From the NCBI RefSeq assembly GCF_003013395.1, contig NZ_PXZM01000039.1:1-64000 (forward strand): DNA of 64,000 bases, given 5' to 3'. Shown piece after piece: positions 34,302-43,550 of the stretch. The stretch comes from Brevibacillus fortis (GTDB lineage Bacteria > Bacillota > Bacilli > Brevibacillales > Brevibacillaceae). Both the position numbers and the translations under genes were made by a program. The first letter of the stretch is position 1, and every line of letters begins with the position of its first letter. The notes under the pieces were generated by a model, which was not told the DNA's origin, did no database searches, and saw nothing but the letters and a program-made list of their open reading frames with translations.

Positions 34302-35032
34302 AAGGGATCGAGATAACAGGCATCCAGATCGGAAACAAGCGATTGCGCCATGAACTCAAGTATTATCTTCGACTGAGCGAGTATGAGCCGTTGCGGAAAA
34401 AGCTTCAGTTGATCACGACACTTGATCATCATTCTGTAGATGATGAGGGGTACCATATTCGCAGCTTGTATTTTGACGATATCCACGATACGGCTCTGCA
34501 AGTAAAAAACTACGGCGTTTTCCAACGGAAGAAGTACCGTATTCGCGTTTACAACAAAAGTGACGCTGTCATCAAAATGGAGCGCAAGAGCAAGTTCGGT
34601 GGGTACATTTGCAAGGAAGGTGCGTCGATTACGAGGGACGAATACGAGATGATTTTGGCTGGAGAGGTTGAGTTTCTACAAGAGACAGAAAATAGTTTAC
34701 TTCGAGACTTTTACTTGTCCTGCAAAAATCATCTCTTTCGCCCGCGTGTCATTACGGATTATGTGCGCGAGGCGTATCTCATGAGGGAAGGGAATGTAAG
34801 GATTACGTTTGACAAGCAATTGAAGGCCAACGTCAACTCACTTGATATATTCGATAAAGACATCATGATGGTAAATGCAATTCATCAGCCGATGATGATT
34901 ATGGAAGTAAAATACGATCAATTTTTGCCATTCAGCATCAGACATTTGCTTCAGAAGCTCAGCAATCAGCGATCGGCTATCTCTAAGTATGTCATTTGCA
35001 GAGAGGAGACCAAAAAATACTATAATCTTTAG
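34298..35032 (+). CDS. VTC-domain protein (triphosphate tunnel fold)
   Basis: A 244-aa cytosolic protein with the VTC fold of polyphosphate polymerases. The basic tunnel residues are visible: LRHELKYYL, IRSLYFDD, YRIRVYN, KMERKSK, PRVITDYVREAY, and an acidic partner in IMEVKYD. It overlaps the CotH gene by 4 nt. VTC, CotH and DUF4956 proteins are often adjacent in Firmicutes. Polyphosphate synthesis or a nucleotide-triphosphate reaction linked to matrix formation is inference. Confidence 0.85.
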   Translation: MKGIEITGIQIGNKRLRHELKYYLRLSEYEPLRKKLQLITTLDHHSVDDEGYHIRSLYFDDIHDTALQVKNYGVFQRKKYRIRVYNKSDAVIKMERKSKFGGYICKEGASITRDEYEMILAGEVEFLQETENSLLRDFYLSCKNHLFRPRVITDYVREAYLMREGNVRITFDKQLKANVNSLDIFDKDIMMVNAIHQPMMIMEVKYDQFLPFSIRHLLQKLSNQRSAISKYVICREETKKYYNL

Positions 35033-35053
35033 CGTGAGGAGAAGTCTGTATCT

Positions 35054-35734
35054 ATGGAAAATACGATTAATTTTCAAGATATCATCAAAAAAAGCGTGTT
35101 GCGGATGGACCAATTCGCCAGCATTTCGTTAATTGATACCGCAATTGGCCTTCTGTTGTCAGGGCTGCTCGGTCTGTTTATCTACTTTGTGTACAAAAAA
35201 ACGTTTCGCGGTGTCGTCTACACCCACACGTTTAACATCACATTGGTGGCAATGGCCATGCTTACCTGCCTGATCATCATGACGATCAGTACGAACATCG
35301 TCCTGTCTTTAGGGATGGTTGGTGCGTTGAGTATTGTGAGATTTCGGACCGCGATCAAAGATCCACTGGACATTGTGTTTATGTTTTGGTCGATTTCGGT
35401 GGGGATCGCCACAGGGGCAGGTGTTTACCCTTTATCTATTTTAGGCTCGCTCGTAGTGGCTGCCACCATTTTCGTACTATCGAAAAGACAAATGAGGGAT
35501 ATCGCGTATTTGTTCATTATTAACTACCACGATCAAGCCAACGATGGGGTGAAATACCAGTTGAACAAGTTGAAGTACACATTGAAATCAAAGACGGTCA
35601 GCAAAGAAATGGTCGAATTGATTGTAGAAGTAAAAATAAAAGGGGATAATACAGCATTTGTTCAAGACATGTCAGAGGTAGAAGGTGTGAAAAACGTATC
35701 GCTGGTCAGCTACGATGGCGACTACGCACCATAA
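35054..35734 (+). CDS. DUF4956 membrane protein
   Basis: A 226-aa protein with about four TM helices in the first 150 residues and a cytosolic C-terminal domain. The motif LGMVGALSIVRFRTAIKDPLD is the hallmark of DUF4956 and recalls MgtC-like proteins. The function is unknown, but it commonly accompanies VTC-domain proteins and may form the membrane channel or anchor for that enzyme. It is the last gene of the Pel-like operon. Confidence 0.85.
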   Translation: MENTINFQDIIKKSVLRMDQFASISLIDTAIGLLLSGLLGLFIYFVYKKTFRGVVYTHTFNITLVAMAMLTCLIIMTISTNIVLSLGMVGALSIVRFRTAIKDPLDIVFMFWSISVGIATGAGVYPLSILGSLVVAATIFVLSKRQMRDIAYLFIINYHDQANDGVKYQLNKLKYTLKSKTVSKEMVELIVEVKIKGDNTAFVQDMSEVEGVKNVSLVSYDGDYAP

Positions 35735-35758
35735 ACAAAATGCTTTCGAAATAGTGCG

Positions 35759-35803
35759 AAAGAGCCCTTTCCGGTACCTTAACGGTTGTCTGAAGGGGCT
35801 CTT
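35759..35803. terminator. Bidirectional terminator between convergent genes
   Basis: AAAGAGCCC (about 35759-35768) pairs with GGGGCTCTT (35795-35803). It lies between the plus-strand DUF4956 gene and the minus-strand DUF4832 gene. Confidence 0.65.
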
Positions 35804-35814
35804 CTCTATTACGG

Positions 35815-37200
35815 TTATTCACGCACTTGTACGGTTCCCAACGTATATCGGCCGTCGTCTCTTTTGCCTTCCATAGCAAACTCAATGCCTGGCTCACCAG
35901 TAGACGGGTCTAAAATCGCAACAGAAAGGGTGTAATCGCCTTCCGGGAGATCAGCTGGAACCTCCAGGTCTTGCTTCACGTATTTCCTGCCCGGGAGCCA
36001 TTTTCGGATGTCCTCATCTGTTTTTGTGTGTGCCACGATGTTTCCGTCTTCATCTGCAAGAGACAGTTCGAGAATCCAAGGAAAGTAAAAAGGAGCTACA
36101 CCTTGGTTTTGCCAATCCATGCTTACAGAAAGATCGTCTCCGGCTTTAACTGTTTCTCTATGCGTTTCTTTGATAAGGGAGAAACGGTAGCCAATCGTAT
36201 TTAAAAACCGATCCACATATTTTTGATTCTCGCTGTCTTTCGGGAAACGTCCAGGTGTATTGGGACCCACCCAGCTAATATGTGTCGATTTGGCTTGCGA
36301 GATCACTTGGCTAATCAAAGGACGCTTGAAATAGTTGCTTAATGATTCGTCAGGAGAAAACTCTCCCCCGCTTGACGCATACTTCCAGAAGTCGGGCATT
36401 GCTGGCATCTTTTCTTTCGTTAGCCAAGAGACGTAGCCTTCTTGTATCCAAGAAATGTAGCTCTTCGTGTCCTCTTTGTTGCCAAACACGTCATTATAAA
36501 GGCCCATTCGATACTTGCCAGCGATTGGGTGTGGTCTTCGCATCAGTAGCATGTTATCAGGGAAGTTTTCCAAATACGGCTGCACGTACTGATCGCTGAT
36601 TTTTAATTTAGGGAAAGGAATAGACGTGTTCGTGTGCCACTCTCCCCAGTGTCCGATGCTGCCGAGCTGTATGAATGCGATTCGTGGGTCGTCCTTATAA
36701 CGTTCCCCGAGCGCATGTATTAATTTTCGATGGTACATGATGAGTTCGGGATTACTATAATTGGGGCTGAATCCTTTGCCGTGACCATTTTCATACCACT
36801 CACCGTCACCATCAAGTTCTTCATACAGCCAATCTGGTATCTCCATGTCCGCTTCTTCATCATCGGGGTCATCTAGTACGAGACGGATAATAAATTTTAC
36901 GTCTTTCTCTCCCCATTCTTCAAAACGAATGTAATCTTCGACCTTCTCGAAGTCATATTCGCCTTTGGCTGGTTCAAGCATTCTCCAGGTAATATTGGCA
37001 TGGACAAGGGTGTGTTCTTGCTCAATGCTGTTTGAACGTGAACTTGGAGCCAGTCCCATGTACGGGTTTCGCAACACATCTTGGGTTGGCTTCGGATAAT
37101 ACGTAACCGTTGCATAACTAGAGGCAACGGCAGAGGAAGACAGCATTGAAATAGCAGTAAGGAGAATGGCCATGCACAGGCTGAACAGCTTACTCTTCAT
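35815..37200 (-). CDS. Secreted DUF4832/DUF4874 protein (TIM-barrel glycosidase-like)
   Basis: A 461-aa protein with a signal peptide (about 1-26, ASA/SSA-rich end), a DUF4874-type barrel (about 35-200) with NPYMGLAPSS and HANITWRMLEPAKGEYDF, then DUF4832 (about 210-455) with SIGHWGEWH and a C-terminal beta-sandwich. The plan resembles glycoside hydrolases, but activity is not established for the family. It lies 27 nt downstream of a receiver-BTAD regulator gene on the same strand, so the two probably form an operon. A role in matrix polysaccharide processing is plausible from context only. Confidence 0.8.
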   Translation of the reverse strand: MKSKLFSLCMAILLTAISMLSSSAVASSYATVTYYPKPTQDVLRNPYMGLAPSSRSNSIEQEHTLVHANITWRMLEPAKGEYDFEKVEDYIRFEEWGEKDVKFIIRLVLDDPDDEEADMEIPDWLYEELDGDGEWYENGHGKGFSPNYSNPELIMYHRKLIHALGERYKDDPRIAFIQLGSIGHWGEWHTNTSIPFPKLKISDQYVQPYLENFPDNMLLMRRPHPIAGKYRMGLYNDVFGNKEDTKSYISWIQEGYVSWLTKEKMPAMPDFWKYASSGGEFSPDESLSNYFKRPLISQVISQAKSTHISWVGPNTPGRFPKDSENQKYVDRFLNTIGYRFSLIKETHRETVKAGDDLSVSMDWQNQGVAPFYFPWILELSLADEDGNIVAHTKTDEDIRKWLPGRKYVKQDLEVPADLPEGDYTLSVAILDPSTGEPGIEFAMEGKRDDGRYTLGTVQVRE

Positions 37201-37227
37201 GTATGCCTCCTTGTTGAGAGCGATAGC

Positions 37228-38385
37228 TTAAAGCTGTTTATGTTCAGTCTCTTGTTTCCAGGCGTGATACCATGACGTGATATGTACATTCACTGCGGAA
37301 TCGAGCTCCTGCTCCCAGCGGGTGGTCAGAAGCATGTACTGCTCTTCTACAGCCGCATGATCGTCCAAGGATGCGTACAACTGCATCAGGATCATGTAGA
37401 TGTCCTCTTCAAGCGGGTGCAAATGCTGAATGCGCTGATTGACGTTGATTGCTTCTTGTACTCTGCCGTGGCCCAAATAGAAGCTGCTCATTGTTTTCGC
37501 GAGCTGCAGCCACATTCTGCGGAGTCTTTCCCGCTCATACTCAGCCCACAAATAGTCGTAATCTCCGAAGTAATCGCCTGTGTACGCAACGAGCACTTGT
37601 TCATACTCCTCCATACTGGAAAGAGAGAGCGGAGGCAATTTTCGCAACCGATTTTCCCATTCTTCCACATCGATCGCGGCTGAATCGATCGTCAGCTTAT
37701 AGCCGCCTTCTAAATTGCCCTTGTTGATAGATATCGTTTGGAGACCATAGCGTTTCAAGGTTTGTCGGATGAGGTAAATCGTCGTGTATAGCTGGGTTAC
37801 GCCTTTGCTTCCATCATAGTCCGGCCACAAAAGCTCGATAAGCGAATCTTTGTCGATCATCTTGTTGCGGTGATGCAATAAATACGCAAACAGCTCGCGG
37901 GCTTTATTCGTCCGCCACTTGATCTCTTGTGGCTCCTGATTCGGTTGGTGAAACAAAATACTATTGAAGCATTGGATGGAAACGACGGATTCTTCTTTAA
38001 CAGGCGCTGCTTCTTGAGCGGACTTGATTCTCTCGCGCAGACGGTCCATTGTCTTTTGCAAGCGTTGGAGTTGTACGGGCTTCATGATGTAATCCAGCGC
38101 GCACAGCTCAAAAGCATCAACGGCGTACTTATCGTACCCTGTGACAAAAACGATCTCCGGGGAGTTATCGATTTCTTGCAGACGTTCTCCGATCTCTAGA
38201 CCACTGATGCGCGGCATATTAATATCTAAAAATACGACATCTGGTTGAAGGGATATTGCTTGGTCGATCGCTTCGAGAGGATTGGTGTAGGCTCCGACTA
38301 CCTTAACGCCGCCAACATCTTTTTCCAGCAATCGTTGCAGATGCATCAAGGGTAGTTGCTCGTCGTCTACCAATAAGGCTCTCAT
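37228..38385 (-). CDS. Receiver-winged helix-BTAD response regulator
   Basis: A 385-aa regulator. Receiver domain 1-120 with acidic DDE, phospho-acceptor Asp in VVFLDINMP and Lys in MKPVQL. A winged-helix domain (about 150-235; KARELFAYLLHHR, SLIELLWPD) and a helical BTAD domain (about 245-380) follow, as in SARP-like regulators. The ATG at 38385 is chosen because GGAGAG precedes it in the transcript; the upstream in-frame TTG would place that ribosome site inside the gene. Its kinase is not in the window. It may control the DUF4832 gene and perhaps the adjacent matrix and pilus loci. Confidence 0.85.
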   Translation of the reverse strand: MRALLVDDEQLPLMHLQRLLEKDVGGVKVVGAYTNPLEAIDQAISLQPDVVFLDINMPRISGLEIGERLQEIDNSPEIVFVTGYDKYAVDAFELCALDYIMKPVQLQRLQKTMDRLRERIKSAQEAAPVKEESVVSIQCFNSILFHQPNQEPQEIKWRTNKARELFAYLLHHRNKMIDKDSLIELLWPDYDGSKGVTQLYTTIYLIRQTLKRYGLQTISINKGNLEGGYKLTIDSAAIDVEEWENRLRKLPPLSLSSMEEYEQVLVAYTGDYFGDYDYLWAEYERERLRRMWLQLAKTMSSFYLGHGRVQEAINVNQRIQHLHPLEEDIYMILMQLYASLDDHAAVEEQYMLLTTRWEQELDSAVNVHITSWYHAWKQETEHKQL

Positions 38386-38589
38386 CCACTGTCTCTCCTT
38401 CAAAAAACGATAAAATGCAACAGATTGTCTTGCGAATCAAATTTTTCCATACTCTCTACTCTATCATCAAAAGAGAGGTTATCCAAACGTTTACAGTGGA
38501 AGGAAATGTGAATTTTTAGGCAAGAGAAGGAAAAATGTCCCGTGCGAAAAACTTGAGAACAAGGTAATGATAGCGTTTTTATAAATAAT

Positions 38590-38608
38590 TATCCAAAAAA
38601 ATTGGATA
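38590..38608. promoter_or_regulatory. Palindrome upstream of the Tad operon
   Basis: TATCCAA (38590-38596) and TTGGATA (38602-38608) form a 7-bp inverted repeat with a 5-nt A-rich centre. It lies in the 296-nt AT-rich gap between the divergent regulator gene and the prepilin peptidase gene. It is a candidate operator. I see no strong sigma-A match in the gap. Confidence 0.35.
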
Positions 38609-38681
38609 TTTTTGCAACAAAATTACCTAATGGACAGTCTGTAATGGTGAAATTTTCCTCAAAAAGCAGGAAGGAGGACAT

Positions 38682-39137
38682 ATGGTGTTATCTTGGTATG
38701 TCATCATTCCCATTCTTTTCGTAATGGCAGTCGCTATGTATACTGACCTACGCCGTCGTCTTATTTACGACTGGCTGACGATTCCAGGAATTGTGTATTT
38801 TCTCGTTTTGCATGCGTACCTTCATCCAGAAAAATGGCTGACTTATGCGATGGGCGTTATTGTGCTGGGAGGAATTTCATTGCTCATGGCGGTGATCAGC
38901 AACGGTCAGATGGGCGGAGGAGATATTAAGCTGCTCGCATTGGTTGGTGCAGCGGTTGGATGGCAAGCGGGGTTGGTCGTGATTATGCTTACGTATTTGC
39001 TTGCGGGAGTCAGTGTGCTTCCCATGTGGGCCATCGCCAAAATGACAGGCAGGATGAAGCTTGGGCAAGAGATCCCGTTGGCGCCATTTGTCGCGGGTGG
39101 GACCAGTCTCATGCTGGTCATGGTCATGTATTACTAG
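38682..39137 (+). CDS. tadV: Prepilin peptidase, TadV/CpaA type (A24)
   Basis: A 151-aa membrane aspartyl protease with about five to six TM helices. The two catalytic aspartates lie in YTDLRRR and GGGDIKLLALVGA. It has no N-terminal methylase domain, as in the TadV/CpaA group that processes Flp-type pilins. It should cleave the prepilins encoded at 44586 and 49170. GGAAGGAGG precedes the ATG. Confidence 0.9.
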   Translation: MVLSWYVIIPILFVMAVAMYTDLRRRLIYDWLTIPGIVYFLVLHAYLHPEKWLTYAMGVIVLGGISLLMAVISNGQMGGGDIKLLALVGAAVGWQAGLVVIMLTYLLAGVSVLPMWAIAKMTGRMKLGQEIPLAPFVAGGTSLMLVMVMYY

Positions 39138-39233
39138 TGCTTTTCTCATAAGTTGGTCGATTCGCAATCTTGGCAACAAAACGACAAAGTATGAACATGA
39201 ATGGATTTTTCGAAAAAGAGAGGGAATCTTCAG

Positions 39234-40064
39234 ATGTTGGAATCAAAACGTAGGGCAATCATTTTCCTTGTACTATCGTTCCTACTTGCTGCACTTGCGG
39301 GCTTTCTGTTTCTGCAAAAAATCAAGGATTTGAACGCGCAACTGGGTGAAATGGTGGAAATATACGAAGCAAATGCAGATATTCCATCTCGGGCACTAAT
39401 ACAACCCGACCAACTGACGGTAAGGGAAATCCCTAAAAAGTATGCGGATGATTCGTATGTCATCGATAAAGGCAGTTTGAAAAATCAAGTCACGATCGTT
39501 CCCCTGTCAAAGGGAGACATCATCACGAAAAATATCATGAAGCCAGCCAATGTCGTACGGGACCAGAACAACAGGCTCGTGACGGTGTTTTCATCGAGCA
39601 ATGTCGTCTTCGACCAGGAGCTGGAGGCGCTAGACCGGGTGGACATCATCATTTCGTATGAGGTGAACGGGAAGCCCGTGACGGAAGTGTTCATGAAAGA
39701 CGTGCCAGTCGCCATGGTGGCAAAATCGGAGAACAGCTTCAAGGGGGTAGCTCTCGAGCTGCCGTTCGAGGAAGCGCCGAAATTCATTCACCAGCAGCAT
39801 TATGCCCAGATGGTTCGCATTTTGAAAGCAAATGTGGGCAAAGGAGACTTGGGTATTCCCGATCCGTTTGTGGAGCCCAAGCCGGAACAGACAAAACCGC
39901 CTGGCAAACCTGCTGAAGTGAAGCCTGCGACACGGCCTGTCACACCATCCGCAGCAGGGCAACCGGCAGTACAGAAACCACTGGCAGTTCCGGCCCAGCC
40001 ACAAGCGAAACCAACTTCGGTACCACCGCAGCCAACTAATCAACCACCGAAGACCGGAGGGTAA
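39234..40064 (+). CDS. cpaB: CpaB/RcpC-like SAF-domain pilus assembly protein
   Basis: About 276 aa. One TM helix (about 8-25), a SAF domain (about 45-120; DIPSRALIQPDQLTVREIP) and a Pro-rich C-terminal tail (PKPEQTKPPGKPAEVKPA onwards). CpaB/RcpC is a periplasmic or external partner of Tad pilus export. In this Gram-positive setting no secretin is present, and the Pro-rich tail could cross the cell wall. The ATG at 39234 has GAGAGGG upstream. Confidence 0.85.
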   Translation: MLESKRRAIIFLVLSFLLAALAGFLFLQKIKDLNAQLGEMVEIYEANADIPSRALIQPDQLTVREIPKKYADDSYVIDKGSLKNQVTIVPLSKGDIITKNIMKPANVVRDQNNRLVTVFSSSNVVFDQELEALDRVDIIISYEVNGKPVTEVFMKDVPVAMVAKSENSFKGVALELPFEEAPKFIHQQHYAQMVRILKANVGKGDLGIPDPFVEPKPEQTKPPGKPAEVKPATRPVTPSAAGQPAVQKPLAVPAQPQAKPTSVPPQPTNQPPKTGG

Positions 40065-40067
40065 GTC

Positions 40068-41225
40068 ATGAACAAAGATATGAAGATTCTCGTCGTTGCG
40101 GATTACGACTCTGTAAAGGACATGCTGAGAGATATTCTGACTCCGTATGAGCAAGTACGCTACACGACTTCCATCGAAGTGAAAAAAGAAATTGACCGGA
40201 TTGGACCCGATGTCGTTTTGCTTGTGCAGCCGGAAGACGGAGCAGGAGTAGAGCTGGTGCAGTACATACAAGGCGAGCTCCCGGAGGGCATCCTTATTTA
40301 TCTCACGGAAAGACAGGACTTTGTTCTGCTGCGAGATGTTGTCCGCGCGGGTGCGGTGGAATACATCGTGATACCTGATGAGCTCAACCTGTTGTCCGAT
40401 CGTCTCGACAAAATATCAGATTTGTCCCAGATCAAACAGAGAAAAAAGGGCACGGATGCATCTGGTAAAGCTTTCGTGCGTGGTCGCGGAAAGGTGTACT
40501 CCTTTTACAGTGGAAAAGGGGGAAGCGGACGCACTCAACTGGCAACGGGCTTTGCGCAAGCGTTGAAGCTGGAATCTACGGCCAGTGTGCTGCTCATCGA
40601 TCTCAATCTCCAATACGGTGGAATAGAAACCTTCTTGTCTTTTGACAACAACCGTACGTTGGGCGATCTCATGCCGGTTATGGACGAAATCAACGAATTC
40701 CATATTCGCAACGTGGCCCAGAGGGAGAACCATTCCAAGCTGGAGGTGCTCGTCAGCCCGCGTGATGCCGAGACGGCGGAGAATATGTCCGAGGCATTTG
40801 TCACCAGGTTAATCCGCGCTAGTCGCCGCAGTTATGACTTTGTGATTATTGACCTGCCAACGCATATGAACGAGCTTACTTTTGCCGCTTTGTCAGAGTC
40901 TGACATGATTTATTACGTGATGAATCTGGACACACCGTCCGTTCAAATTTACCGACTCGTGGAAGACTTGTTCAGCCGTCTGCGAATTGACACGGCAGGC
41001 AGGCTCGAAGTGGTCGTCAACCAGGTGGGAAGGGATAACGAGCTGAATGTGTCTGATTTGAAAGGGTTATTCAGCGCACCGATTACTGCTGAAATCAGCA
41101 GAGATCATCAAGGGGTGCAAGCGGCTGTCAATCAAGGCCGACCGTTGCAAAAGGAAGCGAATGAGAAGAAGCTCTCTCCTGCTGCGAAAGACATCCGGAA
41201 ATGGGTACTCAAGAAACTGTCATAA
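40068..41225 (+). CDS. tadZ: TadZ/CpaE-like MinD/ParA ATPase
   Basis: A 385-aa protein. The N-terminal domain (1-125) has a receiver fold but lacks the phospho-acceptor Asp (LLVQPED replaces LLDxxMP). The ParA/MinD ATPase domain (about 140-380) has the deviant Walker A GKGGSGRTQ, in which the second Lys is Arg, a change seen in TadZ proteins. TadZ positions the Tad apparatus in the cell. A DLPTHMNELT-type switch region is present. Confidence 0.85.
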   Translation: MNKDMKILVVADYDSVKDMLRDILTPYEQVRYTTSIEVKKEIDRIGPDVVLLVQPEDGAGVELVQYIQGELPEGILIYLTERQDFVLLRDVVRAGAVEYIVIPDELNLLSDRLDKISDLSQIKQRKKGTDASGKAFVRGRGKVYSFYSGKGGSGRTQLATGFAQALKLESTASVLLIDLNLQYGGIETFLSFDNNRTLGDLMPVMDEINEFHIRNVAQRENHSKLEVLVSPRDAETAENMSEAFVTRLIRASRRSYDFVIIDLPTHMNELTFAALSESDMIYYVMNLDTPSVQIYRLVEDLFSRLRIDTAGRLEVVVNQVGRDNELNVSDLKGLFSAPITAEISRDHQGVQAAVNQGRPLQKEANEKKLSPAAKDIRKWVLKKLS

Positions 41226-41253
41226 AGAGCAAGTTCAAAAAGGTGGGAGTTAG

Positions 41254-42642
41254 ATGGCTTTATTCCGACGAAAGCAAGAGCAGACAGCGCCAGGGGATGA
41301 GGCAAAGCAGACGACACTCTCTGCCACATTAGCAGCTCCTTCCTTCAATCCGTACATCGACGAGCTGGCTGAGCACTACAAGACCCGACTCTTGCGGGAG
41401 ACCAATTTGGAGAGATTGACCAGTCTTCGTTCAGATGAGATGCGTCTCGCAATCGAACGTCTCGTCTCCCAATACATGTCGGAAGAGAAAGTAGTCATTC
41501 CGCGAAATGAAAAGGACATCCTGCTGACTCGTCTGATCAATGAATCGGTGGGGCTTGGCCCACTTGAACCGCTGCTCGCCGATCCGGAAATCACGGAGAT
41601 CTCGATTAACGGACACAACCTGGTATACGTCGAGAAGCGAGGAAGGCTTGAATTAACCGATTTAAAATTTCGTGACGAGGAACATTTGCGGCATATCGTG
41701 GACAGGATTGTGGCACCGCTTGGCCGACGAATCGATGAAAGCTCGCCGATGGTCGACGCCCGTCTGAAGGATGGAAGCCGCGTGAATGCCGTTATCCCTC
41801 CGATCAGTCTCAATGGCACACTCGTTTCGATCCGTAAATTTCGTAAAGAGCCTTTCTTGATGGATGAACTGATGCAATTCGGTTCTTTCAGTGAAGCGAT
41901 GTCTCAGTTCATTCAAGCCGTGGTGGAAGCCAAAATGAACGTGCTGATCTCCGGCGGTACCGGTAGTGGTAAGACGACGCTGCTGAATGCGACAGCAAAA
42001 GCTATTCCCCACTATGAACGTGTCATAACCATTGAGGATTCAGCCGAGTTGAAGCTGACACACCCCAACTGTATTGGGATGGAGGCACGTCCACCCAACA
42101 TGGAGGGAACAGGGGAAGTCACGATCCGGCAGCTTGTGCGAAACTCCCTGCGGATGAGGCCAGACCGAATCATCGTAGGGGAGGTACGGGGTGCAGAGGC
42201 GTTCGATATGCTGCAGGCAATGAATACCGGACATGAAGGATCGCTTACCACCGTTCACGCCAACTCGCCACAGGATGCCTTCAACCGTTTGGAAGGGATG
42301 GTCGTCATGGCCGGGATGGATTTGCCCTCCACGATTGTCCGTGAATATATCGTCAGTGCGCTGGATATCATCGTCCAGGTCACACGCTTGTCTGACGGAA
42401 CACGTAAAATCGTTTCCATTTCGGAAGTAGCAAAAACCGAAGACAAACGGGTGGAGGTCAACGAGATTTTTCGTTTCCAACGGAAGGGGATCGGCGCGAA
42501 AGGGGAAGTGCTTGGATGCTTTACGGCAACCGGGCTAATCCCGCGGTGCTTGGAGAGGCTCCAAGTATTTGGAATCCATCTGGATGAATCTTCATTCAGG
42601 GCGGAAGGAGGGAAGCAGCGTGACCATGCCTATTCTGTTTAG
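41254..42642 (+). CDS. tadA: TadA/CpaF secretion ATPase
   Basis: A 462-aa hexameric ATPase that powers pilus assembly. It shows the N-terminal three-helix region, Walker A GGTGSGKTT, Asp and His boxes, Walker B IIVGEVRGAEAFDML and the GHEGSLTTVHANS motif. Length and motifs are typical. The TadB start lies 23 nt inside its end. Confidence 0.95.
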   Translation: MALFRRKQEQTAPGDEAKQTTLSATLAAPSFNPYIDELAEHYKTRLLRETNLERLTSLRSDEMRLAIERLVSQYMSEEKVVIPRNEKDILLTRLINESVGLGPLEPLLADPEITEISINGHNLVYVEKRGRLELTDLKFRDEEHLRHIVDRIVAPLGRRIDESSPMVDARLKDGSRVNAVIPPISLNGTLVSIRKFRKEPFLMDELMQFGSFSEAMSQFIQAVVEAKMNVLISGGTGSGKTTLLNATAKAIPHYERVITIEDSAELKLTHPNCIGMEARPPNMEGTGEVTIRQLVRNSLRMRPDRIIVGEVRGAEAFDMLQAMNTGHEGSLTTVHANSPQDAFNRLEGMVVMAGMDLPSTIVREYIVSALDIIVQVTRLSDGTRKIVSISEVAKTEDKRVEVNEIFRFQRKGIGAKGEVLGCFTATGLIPRCLERLQVFGIHLDESSFRAEGGKQRDHAYSV

Positions 42643-43546
42643 TCTCGCGGTGTTGTTTGGCATATGGGGCATCTACGAGTATCTAGGTTATCGGGCCAAG
42701 AAGACCGAATGGAAAAAGAAAGCGGAAGAATGGTTCGAGGTAAAGGGAAAACGAAAAAGCGTCGTCATCGTTTGGGGAGACAAATTTGACCAGACGCCCT
42801 ATGCCAAAGAAATCCAAAAAAAGCTGATCAAAGCGAACTTCCCGCTTGCTCCCTCGGAGTTTTACGGAATTTTGATCGTAGGTACCATGGGGCTCGCCTT
42901 CTTGTTCAGTAACGTTGTGAATATTTCTTTTCCTTTTAACATCATGATCGGTGCAGTGGTGATGTATCTCATACAGAACGTGCTGTTCTTTGTCCGACGC
43001 AACAAGTACCAGGAACGATTGAATGAACAGCTGTCCGAAGTGTGCCGCCTTTTGGCCAACTCGCTACGCGCAGGTCTTACGCTCTCGCAGGGGATCTCAC
43101 TGGTAGCCAAGGAAATGAATTATCCCGCTGGTGATGAGTTTAGCCGCATGGCGCGTGAGCTGCAACTAGGCGTCAGCTTTGACCGGGCGCTCTCTGACAT
43201 GGAAAAACGAATACCGACGCGAGAATTTCGTATCTTTTCTGCTACGCTCTTGATTCAAAGGCGCGCAGGGGGGAATTTGAGCCAGGTGCTGCAAGAAATG
43301 GCGGAGACATTGGAGGATCGCCGCATCGTGAATCAGGAAATCAAGACGATGACGGCGGAACAGCGATACGTCTCTATCTTGGTGCCGATCATGCCAATTG
43401 CCCTGGTGCTGATGATGAACATGATGAACAAAGGCTTCATTGATCCGCTGTTTTCCGGATTTGGTCTTTTTCTTCTGGGGTTGTTTGTAATCGGAACTCT
43501 CTTGTCCTATATCCTCGTAAAGAAAGTGACCAACATAAAGGTGTGA
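42620..43546 (+). CDS. tadB: TadB-like pilus platform protein (T2SSF)
   Basis: About 308 aa with a type II secretion F domain (about 140-270; LANSLRAGLTLSQGISL) and TM helices at both ends. It forms the inner-membrane platform with TadC. The start is taken as GTG 42620, six bases before an ATG, because GGAGGG lies 7 nt upstream. The longer start would overlap the ATPase gene more deeply. Confidence 0.9.
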   Translation: MTMPILFSLAVLFGIWGIYEYLGYRAKKTEWKKKAEEWFEVKGKRKSVVIVWGDKFDQTPYAKEIQKKLIKANFPLAPSEFYGILIVGTMGLAFLFSNVVNISFPFNIMIGAVVMYLIQNVLFFVRRNKYQERLNEQLSEVCRLLANSLRAGLTLSQGISLVAKEMNYPAGDEFSRMARELQLGVSFDRALSDMEKRIPTREFRIFSATLLIQRRAGGNLSQVLQEMAETLEDRRIVNQEIKTMTAEQRYVSILVPIMPIALVLMMNMMNKGFIDPLFSGFGLFLLGLFVIGTLLSYILVKKVTNIKV

Positions 43547-43550
43547 AAAC

